From: Chlorobium sp.
GTDB lineage: Bacteria; Bacteroidota; Chlorobiia; Chlorobiales; Chlorobiaceae
Direction: 5' to 3'
Assembly (NCBI GenBank): GCA_026193435.1
Contig: JAPHUN010000038.1
Span: 1-6,909 of the forward strand
DNA length: 6,909 nt
Shown here: piece by piece, positions 1-6,700 of the stretch
Position numbering within the stretch: the stretch's first letter is position 1
Layout of the letters: each line of letters opens with the position of its first letter
Position numbers and translations under genes: made by a program
The notes under the pieces: generated by a model
Told to the model about the DNA's origin: nothing
The model's input: the letters and a program-made list of their open reading frames with translations, nothing else
Database searches by the model: none

Positions 1-1
1 G

Positions 2-1321
2 AAGATGCTCTATGACAACGCGCAGCTTGCCGTTGTTGCAACGGAAGCATTCAGGTTGACAGGAGAAAATTCCTATGCAGATACAGTAAAAGATATTCTG
101 AACTATGTTCTGTGCGACATGACCGATGCTTCAGGCGGTTTTTTTTCAGCGGAAGACGCTGACAGCTTTCCTGACAGCACAAGTACCGTCAAACAGGAGG
201 GAGGCTTCTATCTCTGGAGCTTCAGAGAGATAGCCGATCTTCTCGAACCGCTTCAAGCCGATATTTTCTGTTACGTGTACGGAGTGGAAAAAAACGGCAA
301 CGTTCTCTATGACCCGCATGGTGAGTTCACCGGCAGAAATATCCTGCTGATCAGGAATCAGATCAAGGACGCGGCTGACAGGTTCTCCCTGAGTGCGTCA
401 ACCGTCCGTGAACTTATAGCCGACGCGCGTGACACACTCTTTACCGCAAGACGTGAAAGACCAAGGCCTGACAGGGACGACAAAGTCCTCACCTCCTGGA
501 ACGGGCTGATGATTTCCGCCTTTTCCAGGGCATCAGCCGCTCTGGATAACAGCGAGTATCTGGAAACCGCCATCAGGGCAGCCGAGTTTATCATCGGAAA
601 CCTTTACAGGACAGATGACGGAAGCCTGCTTCGGCGCTACAGAAAAGGAAAGGCCGGCATCGATGGAAAAGCCGACGATTACGCTTTCCTGATTCAGGGA
701 CTTCTCGATCTTTATGAAGCATCCGGCATAGCGCGCTACCTGACTCTTGCCGAAAGTCTCATGGATACACAGATAGCGCTGTTTTTCGACGACGCTTCAG
801 GAGGCTTTTATAATGCGGCATCACGTGACCATTCAATTCCTGTACGCATGAAAGAGGATTATGACGGGGCTGAACCCTCACCTAATTCGATAAATGTCAT
901 CTCTCTGTTGAGGCTTGCCGATATGACAGATCGGGAAGATTTCAGAAAAACAGCAGAAAAAACCATTACGTATTTCAGCAAACCCCTGCGGGAAAACAGT
1001 GGCCAACTGCCCTACATGCATAAGGCGGCTATGCTGATGCATTATGGAACACGACAGGTAGTGCTTGCGGGTGATATGAAAAGTGACAACATGAAAGCGC
1101 TGAGAAATACTCTGGGGAGGCTCTTTCTTCCTGACGCCATTATCATGTATGCCTCAGAAGAACACACACCGAACACGCAATTTCTTAAAGAGCTTGCGCT
1201 TCAAGTCAGGGAACCGACTGCGTATGTATGCGCGAATTATACCTGCAATCTGCCTGTAACAGATGAAAAAAGTCTGGAAAAAATGCTGCGAGGACCCGGC
1301 TCAACCGGAGCAACGCTTTAA
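2..1321 (+). CDS. YyaL/DUF255 family protein (COG1331), C-terminal part, 5' truncated by window edge
   Basis: The frame is open from the window edge: the Lys codon at 2-4 precedes MLYDNAQL, giving the family's internal KMLYDNAQL motif. The ATG at 5 is therefore not the true start, and the N-terminal thioredoxin-like (DUF255) domain lies upstream. The visible 438 residues (numbered from Met at 5) match the alpha/alpha-barrel part, which resembles N-acylglucosamine 2-epimerases. Motifs in order are GGFFSAEDADS (44-54), EGGFYLWSFREI (65-76), RPRPDRDDKVLTSWNGLM (152-169), DDYAFLIQGLLDLYEA (224-239), DYDGAEPSPNS (285-295) and, near the end, AYVCANYTCNLPVTD (406-420). The C-terminus looks complete, ending in TAA. 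The family is widespread (Bacillus YyaL, animal SPATA20/SSP411), but its biochemical function is not established. A role in redox or carbohydrate chemistry is only suggested by the folds. It converges on the small - strand genes with an 11-nt gap. Family assignment is firm; function is unknown. Confidence 0.93.
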   Translation, partial: KMLYDNAQLAVVATEAFRLTGENSYADTVKDILNYVLCDMTDASGGFFSAEDADSFPDSTSTVKQEGGFYLWSFREIADLLEPLQADIFCYVYGVEKNGNVLYDPHGEFTGRNILLIRNQIKDAADRFSLSASTVRELIADARDTLFTARRERPRPDRDDKVLTSWNGLMISAFSRASAALDNSEYLETAIRAAEFIIGNLYRTDDGSLLRRYRKGKAGIDGKADDYAFLIQGLLDLYEASGIARYLTLAESLMDTQIALFFDDASGGFYNAASRDHSIPVRMKEDYDGAEPSPNSINVISLLRLADMTDREDFRKTAEKTITYFSKPLRENSGQLPYMHKAAMLMHYGTRQVVLAGDMKSDNMKALRNTLGRLFLPDAIIMYASEEHTPNTQFLKELALQVREPTAYVCANYTCNLPVTDEKSLEKMLRGPGSTGATL

Positions 1322-1332
1322 GAAGAGCGCAC

Positions 1333-1578
1333 TCAGTCCAGAAGAATATCATCCTGAGCAGGATCGTCATCCAGGTCTTCCTGAGGAGCGTTCGACTGAG
1401 TGAGCCTGTTTTGCTCCGCGATCTTGCCTATAACCGCATTTGCCGCATAGAGGCCAAGTCCTCCAACCACGACACCCGAGAGACCATGAAATAAAAAAGG
1501 CATGCCGAGAGGAGAAAACATCACGGCGCCACCAGCAATTCCAGCTGCCCCAACTGCTTTTTCAATCATATCTTTCAT
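1333..1578 (-). CDS. Small Gly-rich membrane protein with acidic tail (paralogue A of three)
   Basis: This 81-residue protein has no family that I recognise. It has a short charged N-terminus (MKDMIEK), then a Gly/Ala-rich hydrophobic stretch (about 8-24), a turn motif FSPLGMP (21-27), and a second hydrophobic segment (about 28-52) with a GxxxG packing motif at 35-39. It ends in a polar, strongly acidic tail (about 55-81, several Asp in a row). This suggests a two-helix membrane hairpin with a soluble acidic tail; no signal peptidase site is visible. Residues 13-27 match residues 16-30 of the neighbouring 82-residue protein at 11 of 15 positions, so the two are clear paralogues. No good Shine-Dalgarno sequence precedes the ATG at 1578; an in-frame ATG at 1569 is an alternative start. 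The gene is the last of the - strand row, 65 nt after the previous stop. The paralogy supports a real gene despite its small size. Confidence 0.78.
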   Translation of the reverse strand: MKDMIEKAVGAAGIAGGAVMFSPLGMPFLFHGLSGVVVGGLGLYAANAVIGKIAEQNRLTQSNAPQEDLDDDPAQDDILLD

Positions 1579-1612
1579 TGTATCTGTTTACCGTATATCA
1601 TTGAGAAAACGC

Positions 1613-1650
1613 AATTTGACTCTGCTCAACAAGCAGGCAGAAGTCAAATT
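1613..1650 (-). terminator. AT-rich hairpin overlapping the stop of the 82-residue gene; possible weak terminator or attenuator
   Basis: AATTTGACT (1613-1621) pairs perfectly with AGTCAAATT (1642-1650). After a one-base bulge at 1641, CTGC (1622-1625) pairs with GCAG (1637-1640), leaving an 11-nt loop. On the - strand the stem begins inside the last codons and stop of the 82-residue gene and is followed by GCGTTTTCTC, a poor U-tract. It ends about 35 nt before the next small gene (start 1578). It may limit read-through into that gene, protect the 3' end, or be a protein-binding inverted repeat. Confidence 0.4.
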
Positions 1651-1892
1651 TCATCTTCATCAATAACGTCAGGATACTCCTTGACGTCCCTCTCTTTCGA
1701 AGTCAAAACCTTACCGATATTATCGGTTACAGCCCCTATGGCAGAACCCACCGTTATAGCTCCAAGGCTTGCCACTGCGAGCCCTGCCAAACCATGGACA
1801 ATAGGCATGCCTACAGGTGAAAACAAAAGTGCTCCCCCTGCCACACCCGCCACAGTTTTCAGCAACGCGTCCTGTTGATCCGAGTCAACCAT
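1644..1892 (-). CDS. Small Gly-rich membrane protein with acidic tail (paralogue B of three)
   Basis: This 82-residue protein of unrecognised family has a polar N-terminus (MVDSDQQD), then a Gly/Ala-rich hydrophobic stretch (about 9-24). The motif FSPVGMP (24-30) is followed by HGLAG (33-37) and a second hydrophobic segment to about 56 with GxxxG at 49-53. The end is charged and acidic (DVIDEDEI). It aligns with the 81-residue downstream protein through the whole hydrophobic core with a one-residue gap. Its LKTVAGVA (11-18) resembles LKTIVGVA (11-18) of the upstream 68-residue protein, so it links the other two. The ATG at 1892 lacks an obvious Shine-Dalgarno sequence. A candidate sigma70-type promoter lies about 50 nt upstream (1940-1967), and a hairpin overlaps the stop codon. 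Two predicted membrane helices in the cell envelope are likely; the function is unknown. Confidence 0.8.
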   Translation of the reverse strand: MVDSDQQDALLKTVAGVAGGALLFSPVGMPIVHGLAGLAVASLGAITVGSAIGAVTDNIGKVLTSKERDVKEYPDVIDEDEI

Positions 1893-1939
1893 GATAGAAT
1901 AGTTTCAGATTATGAAAAACACATACTCCACCAAATATA

Positions 1940-1967
1940 AATATAGCACCTTAGTGATCCCTTCCAA
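1940..1967 (-). promoter_or_regulatory. Candidate sigma70-type promoter of the 82-residue protein gene
   Basis: On the - strand, TTGGAA (1962-1967, 4 of 6 to the -35 consensus) is followed after 16 nt by TATATT (1940-1945, 5 of 6 to the -10 consensus). It lies in the AT-rich part of the 120-nt gap between two of the small genes. It would start transcription near 1933, giving a leader of about 40 nt before the ATG at 1892. It is seen by eye only; AT-rich DNA gives chance matches. Confidence 0.4.
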
Positions 1968-1973
1968 ACGCAC

Positions 1974-1994
1974 GCGCTGATTTTTGTCAGACGC
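1974..1994 (-). other. Short hairpin downstream of the 68-residue gene
   Basis: GCGCTGA (1974-1980) can pair with TCAG-A-CGC (1987-1994, one bulged A), closing a loop of TTTTTG. It starts 18 nt after the stop of the 68-residue gene and lies just before the candidate promoter of the next gene. No U-tract follows on the - strand, so it is at best a weak terminator or 3'-end stabiliser, and may be chance. Confidence 0.22.
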
Positions 1995-2012
1995 TACCGG
2001 CTCATCAGATGC

Positions 2013-2219
2013 TCACGCACCTGTTCCGGTCGATCCTGATGCGGACCCGCCTGCAGCATTGAAGACATTGCCGACAATCATCCCGACAGCGTTGAAAATC
2101 GTGCTGAAAATCTTTACCCCTACGCTTGCGAAAAACACCGGAATGCCAATAGATGGTATGAACATTGCAACACCGACAATGGTTTTCAAAGGATCGAGTT
2201 GTTTCTTTTCGTTTTCCAT
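2013..2219 (-). CDS. Small hydrophobic membrane protein (paralogue C of three, diverged)
   Basis: This 68-residue protein is of unrecognised family. A charged N-terminus (MENEKKQLD) leads into LKTIVGVAMF, the turn FIPSIGIP (20-27), and a long hydrophobic segment (about 28-56) with GxxxG at 46-50. It ends in a low-complexity Gly/Ser/Thr/Ala tail (about 57-68). The order of elements is the same as in the two following genes, but the Gly-Gly-Ala before the turn is missing and the acidic tail is replaced. The start is well supported: a perfect AGGAGG (2226-2231) sits 6 nt before the ATG, the strongest ribosome binding site in the window. The gene follows the outer-membrane efflux gene by 93 nt with no clear terminator between them, so it could be read from the pump operon, from its own promoter, or from both. 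A longer frame in another register (2005-2277) overlaps it but lacks such support. Confidence 0.8.
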   Translation of the reverse strand: MENEKKQLDPLKTIVGVAMFIPSIGIPVFFASVGVKIFSTIFNAVGMIVGNVFNAAGGSASGSTGTGA

Positions 2220-2225
2220 TTTCTG

Positions 2226-2231
2226 CCTCCT
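2226..2231 (-). promoter_or_regulatory. Strong ribosome binding site of the 68-residue protein gene
   Basis: The - strand reads AGGAGG six nucleotides before the ATG at 2219. This is a consensus Shine-Dalgarno sequence at ideal spacing, and it decides both the start and the reality of this small gene over overlapping frames. Confidence 0.85.
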
Positions 2232-2310
2232 GTTTGTAATCGTAGATCCCTACTGTTTGATCACCGTAAAAAAGCATAACCGAAAAGAGCCGCTTAATAA
2301 TTTCCTTTTA

Positions 2311-3735
2311 TCACTTCCATCCTCCTCCAAGCGCCCTGTACAGTTCCGTTCGGGCAACGAGGCGCCGGCGACGGATATCGGCAAGTGAAACCCCGGCATC
2401 GAGAGCGTTTTTCTGTGCTGTGATCACCTCCAGGTAATCGGCCATGCCGCTGTTGAAAAGAAGGTTCGCGTGTTCAACTGACTGACTGAGAACACGCTCC
2501 TGTTTTTCAAGAGCCTTCTCCCTGATATCCAGTTTCTGAATGGCCGCCAGCGCATCGGAAACCTCCCTTACTGCGTTGAGCACCGCCTGTCTGAAAAGAA
2601 TCTCCTCCCTGTCCCGAACAACTTTGGATTGCTTGTATGCGGTTCTGAGCTTACCCTGCTGAAAAACCGGCTGAAGCACTGCGCCCTGAACAAACGTGAA
2701 CAACGAACCGGGAAAAGTAAACCAGTCACTTGAGGTCAGGGCATTGGAACCGGCTTCGGCACTGATCGTGAACGAAGGATAGAGCCTTGAGCCTGCAACA
2801 CCGCTCTCTGCGTGAGCTTTCATGAGAGCCATCTCCGCTGACTTGACATCCGGACGGTTACTCAACAGTTGCGCAGGTATGCCCGTTGAAAAAGGGCTCT
2901 CTATCGTTAGATCGGTAAGTCTTGCGGTGCGGACTATCTGATCAGGCATCCTGCCGCAGAGAACGCTCAGTGCGTTTTCCTGAACGGCAATCCTCTGCTC
3001 GATTCCGGCTATACCGGCTTCTATCCCCAGCTTAACCGCTTCCTGCTGTTCTACCGCCAGCGAAGTAACGTAACCTGCATCGTACTGCAGCCGCATCATT
3101 GAAAACGTGGTTTCGGCAAGCGCCAGATTACGTCTTGTTATATCCAGCTGCGCATCAAGCTGCAACAGGTTATAATAGCCTCGTGCAACATCGGCAACGA
3201 GCCTCGTGTGAACCGCTTTTTCAGCTTCAACTGACCGGAGGTACTCTGCAAGCGCCGCTTTTCTGGTGTTGCGGATCTTGCCCCAGATATCGGCTTCCCA
3301 GGAAAGTGAAAGTCCTGCGCTGTACTCATCAACACGCTTCTTCCCGGGAGGAAGTGGAGTCGATCCGAAATCGGAGGTAGTCGCCCTGCTGACGCTACCC
3401 TGCAGGTTCAGTCCGGGAAGATTGCCCAGTTTTGCCTGCTTCAGGCCGAGTGATGCATATTCGATATTCTTGATGGCGACCTGCAGATCGTGATTGTTTT
3501 CAAGAGCGGCATCAATCAACCCGAGAAGCGATTTGTCAGCAAAAAAAGTCCTGTAGGGAACAGTTCCCGCAAAGGGCACTGCTGCCGCTCCTGAATCAGC
3601 CGCAACGCTTCCTCTGTATGTTCCGGGCAACCCCGTTTCAGGCTGTGTATATTTTCCGACCGTACTGCACGCAGAGAGCATCAGAAAAAACATGGGAATC
3701 AGGACAACCCCCGTTACTCTCGTTCTGTTTTTCAT
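2311..3735 (-). CDS. RND efflux outer-membrane lipoprotein, NodT/OprM family (TolC-like channel)
   Basis: This gene encodes the outer-membrane channel of a tripartite efflux pump, expected to form a trimeric beta-barrel with a periplasmic alpha-helical tunnel. From the ATG at 3735 it has 474 residues, normal for the family. The N-terminus is a lipoprotein signal: MKNRTR, a hydrophobic stretch, then lipobox LSAC with Cys23 as the lipidated residue. Family marks are WEADIWGKIR (146-155), the repeat motifs YDAGYVTSLAVEQQEA (218-233) and FNSGMADYLEVITAQ (427-441), LLSNRPDVKSAE (290-301), LQPVFQQGKLRTAY (354-367) and the terminal ELYRALGGGW (464-473). A longer start is possible: GTG at 3774 has AGGAG 7 nt upstream (3782-3786) and would overlap the pump gene by 17 nt. 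I prefer 3735 because it gives a compact signal peptide, although its own ribosome site is weak. The gene lies directly after the RND pump, certainly as its partner. Confidence 0.93.
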   Translation of the reverse strand: MKNRTRVTGVVLIPMFFLMLSACSTVGKYTQPETGLPGTYRGSVAADSGAAAVPFAGTVPYRTFFADKSLLGLIDAALENNHDLQVAIKNIEYASLGLKQAKLGNLPGLNLQGSVSRATTSDFGSTPLPPGKKRVDEYSAGLSLSWEADIWGKIRNTRKAALAEYLRSVEAEKAVHTRLVADVARGYYNLLQLDAQLDITRRNLALAETTFSMMRLQYDAGYVTSLAVEQQEAVKLGIEAGIAGIEQRIAVQENALSVLCGRMPDQIVRTARLTDLTIESPFSTGIPAQLLSNRPDVKSAEMALMKAHAESGVAGSRLYPSFTISAEAGSNALTSSDWFTFPGSLFTFVQGAVLQPVFQQGKLRTAYKQSKVVRDREEILFRQAVLNAVREVSDALAAIQKLDIREKALEKQERVLSQSVEHANLLFNSGMADYLEVITAQKNALDAGVSLADIRRRRLVARTELYRALGGGWK

Positions 3736-3757
3736 TTCAAGGGTTCTTTCTTTGTTA

Positions 3758-6700
3758 TTAGACTGCACCATCACTCTCGGGCTCCTGCGGAGGTCCGCTT
3801 ATCTTCTCCTGAAGCGACTGGAACACCATATAGAGCACCGGAATAATGAGGACACCGAGAAATGCACCACTGAGCATCCCGCTGACCGCAGCCGCGCCGA
3901 TGGAATGGTTGCCGAGTGCTGAAGGCCCTGACACCCAGAGCAGCGGCATAAGTCCGATAGCAAAGGTAAGCGAAGTCATGAGAATCGGCCTGAGCCTGGC
4001 CTTCGCACCTTCAAGCGCCGAATCAAGAAGTGAAAGACCGGCTCTTCTTCGCTGAATGGCGAATTCCACAATCAAAATGGCGTTTTTCGCAAGGAGCCCG
4101 ATCAGCATGATCATCGCCACCTGCACATAGATATTGTTTTCAACGCCGAAGAGCTGTATACCCAGAAACACACCCAGAATACCGGTCGGGATGGAAAAAA
4201 CAACCGCCAGAGGAAGTATATAGCTTTCATATTGCGCAGCAAGCAGCAGATAGACAAAAACCAGAGAAAGCAGGAAGATGTAAACCGCCTGGCTGCCTGA
4301 CTCGATCTCTTCACGGCTGACCCCTTTCCAGTCATAGGAAAAACCGGCAGGAAGAGCCGCGGCGGCAACCTCTTCAGCGGCCCCTATTGCCTGGCCGGTG
4401 GTATATCCCGGAGCAACGACGGCATTGACGGACAATGCGTTGAAAAGATTGAAATGATCCACGGTCGACGGGCCGTAGACTTTTTTCAGGCGCACCAGCG
4501 AGTTCATGGGCACCATCTCTCCGGAAGCATTTTTCACGAACACTCCATCGAGCGAAGAGGGATCGGTCCTGCTTTCTGCTTCCGCCTGGACAACCACGCG
4601 ATAGTATTTACCGAACCTGTTGAAATCAGACGCCTGAATACTTCCATAGTATGCCTGCATCACCATAAGCAGGTCACTAACCCGGACTCCGAGCTGGCTT
4701 GCCTTTACCTCGTCCACCTGAAGTTCATACTGCGGATATCCTGCATTGAATGTCGTAAACGCAAAGGCTATTTCCGGTCTGGACATCAGGCCGCCGATAT
4801 AGCCGTTTGCCACCGAACCGAACTCCTCGAAGCTGCCTGATGTCCTGTCCTGCAAAACAATCTCAAGCCCCCCGACATTACCAAAACCCGGAACAGTAGG
4901 AGGCTGAATCGGAAAAAAAGAGCCTTCACCTATCGATGAAATTTTTTGCATCACGCCTCCCATGATGACCTGAATATTTTTCACCCTGCCCCGGTCTTCA
5001 GGATCTTTCAGCGCGACGAAAACCACACCGGCAGAGGGTGATGCGCTGGCCCCCGCTATAAGATCTATACCCGAAACGGAAATCGATGTTTCCACACTCT
5101 CCTCTTCTGCCAGTATCGCCTCGACCTTGTCGAGGGCCTGCATTGTCCGGTCGAGCGATGCTCCCGCGGGAAGTGTAGCGTTGAGAATAAAAAAGCCGTT
5201 ATCTTCGTCGGGGATAAAACCCGACGGAGCGACAGAAGCCAGCCAGAAAACAAGTCCGGAAACCGCCGCAAGTCCGGCAAGGCTCAGCCATTTCCGGCGG
5301 ATCAGAACGTTCAGAGTACCGATATAGCGCTCTGTCAACACGGTAAAACCGGTATTGAAACCGCCGAAAAAGCGCACTTTAAAGCGATGCAACCGGCCTG
5401 AATCCCCCTCCTCTTCCCCACTATGACCTTTTTCAAGAAACAACGCGCACAATGCCGGACTGAGCGTCAGCGCGTTTACCGCCGATATCAGAATCGCTAT
5501 AGCGAGAGTAAAAGCAAACTGCCTGTAGAACACACCGGTAGAACCTTCGAGAAAACCTACCGGCAGGAACACTGACACCATGACAAGCGTGATGGAGATA
5601 ATAACCCCGGTTATCTCACTCATAACCTGATGCGTGGCGGTCTTTGCAGGAATCCCGCCCTGCTCCATTCTCGCATGAACAGCCTCGACGATAACGATGG
5701 CGTCATCGACCACGATTCCGATCGCCAGCACGAGAGCGAACAGCGTCAGCAGGTTGATGGAAAATCCGAACAGGGTCATGAAGAAGAATGTCCCGATAAT
5801 CGCCACCGGCACCGCAATTGCGGGAATAAGTGTGGAACGGAAATCCTGCAGAAAAATGAACACGACAAGAAAAACCAGCGCGAATGCCTCGAGCAGGGTA
5901 TGAATGACCTGTTCGATAGATTCGTCAAGCGACCTCTTGGTACTGTAGGGAACCAGATACGCAACACCTTCCGGAAAAGAGTCCGAAGCCTTGTCGAGCA
6001 CATCAAGCAAAGCGACCTGAATATCATTGGAGTTAGAACCGGCTGACTGGTAGATCGCCATGGTTACCGACTCTTTTCCATTTGCTTCAGCGTTTACGGC
6101 ATAGCTGTATGAACCAAGCTCTATTCTCGCGACATCTTTGAGCCGCAAGAGCGAACCGTCAGCATTGGCGCGGAGAATAATGTTGCCGTATTCAACCGGG
6201 TCTTTCATTTTCCCCTTGTAGCGGATGGTCAGTTCCAGGGCTTGACCGCTTCCCTCACCGAACCTTCCGGGAGCGGCTTCGACATTCTGGCTCTGAACAG
6301 CCGCGATCACCTCCTGGGGAGTCACCGAATAGACAGCCATCCGGTCAGGCTTGAGCCAGATGCGCATGGAGTAGTCCCTGGACCCGAAAACAGTAGTCTG
6401 TCCGACCCCGTTTACACGCTGGATATCCGGGATCAGATTGATTTTCGCATAGTTCTGCAGGAAGGTCGCATCGTAGGTATCGGGATCATCACTGAAAAGC
6501 GTGATGACCATGATCATGCTGTTCTGCGTCTTTGCGGTCGTCACTCCGATTTTCGTCACCTCTTCAGGCAGTTGGCTGGTGGCCGTCGCGACTCTGTTCT
6601 GCACATTGACCGCCGCCTGATCAGGATCGGTACCGAGCTTGAAAAACACCGTAATCGCCAATGAACCGTCATTGCTCGAAGTCGATGTCATGTAGGTCAT

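Noticed and set aside
5..7. ATG at position 5 as the start of the DUF255 protein
   Set aside because: The preceding in-frame Lys codon and the internal family motif KMLYDNAQL show that the gene begins upstream of the window.
1351..1364. Small palindrome ATCCT-GAGC-AGGAT near the end of the 81-residue gene
   Set aside because: Only five base pairs, inside the coding sequence for the acidic tail, with no U-tract on either strand; likely chance.
1333..1892. Double-glycine leader peptides (bacteriocin-like) in the 81- and 82-residue proteins
   Set aside because: A Gly-Gly occurs after a hydrophobic stretch, but the usual leader pattern is not met, the third paralogue lacks it, and no peptidase-containing ABC exporter or immunity gene is visible.
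2005..2277. 90-codon - strand frame overlapping the 68-residue gene
   Set aside because: It is in another register, its product is Cys/Arg-rich without domain character, and the overlapping 68-residue frame has a perfect ribosome site and paralogues.
2220..2310. Terminator or promoter between the channel gene and the 68-residue gene
   Set aside because: The - strand has a T-run (2268-2273) but only a four-base AAGC/GCTT stem before it, and a TATGCT -10-like site with a poor -35 (TTATTA). Neither is convincing.
1984..2388. 134-codon + strand frame across the small gene, intergenic gap and end of the channel gene
   Set aside because: It is antisense to two supported genes and has no recognisable motif or ribosome site; it is a shadow frame.
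5630..6046. 138-codon + strand frame inside the pump gene (similarly 4454-4840 and 6242-6664)
   Set aside because: Each lies opposite a highly conserved RND coding sequence and reads as His/Arg-rich shadow protein without family features.
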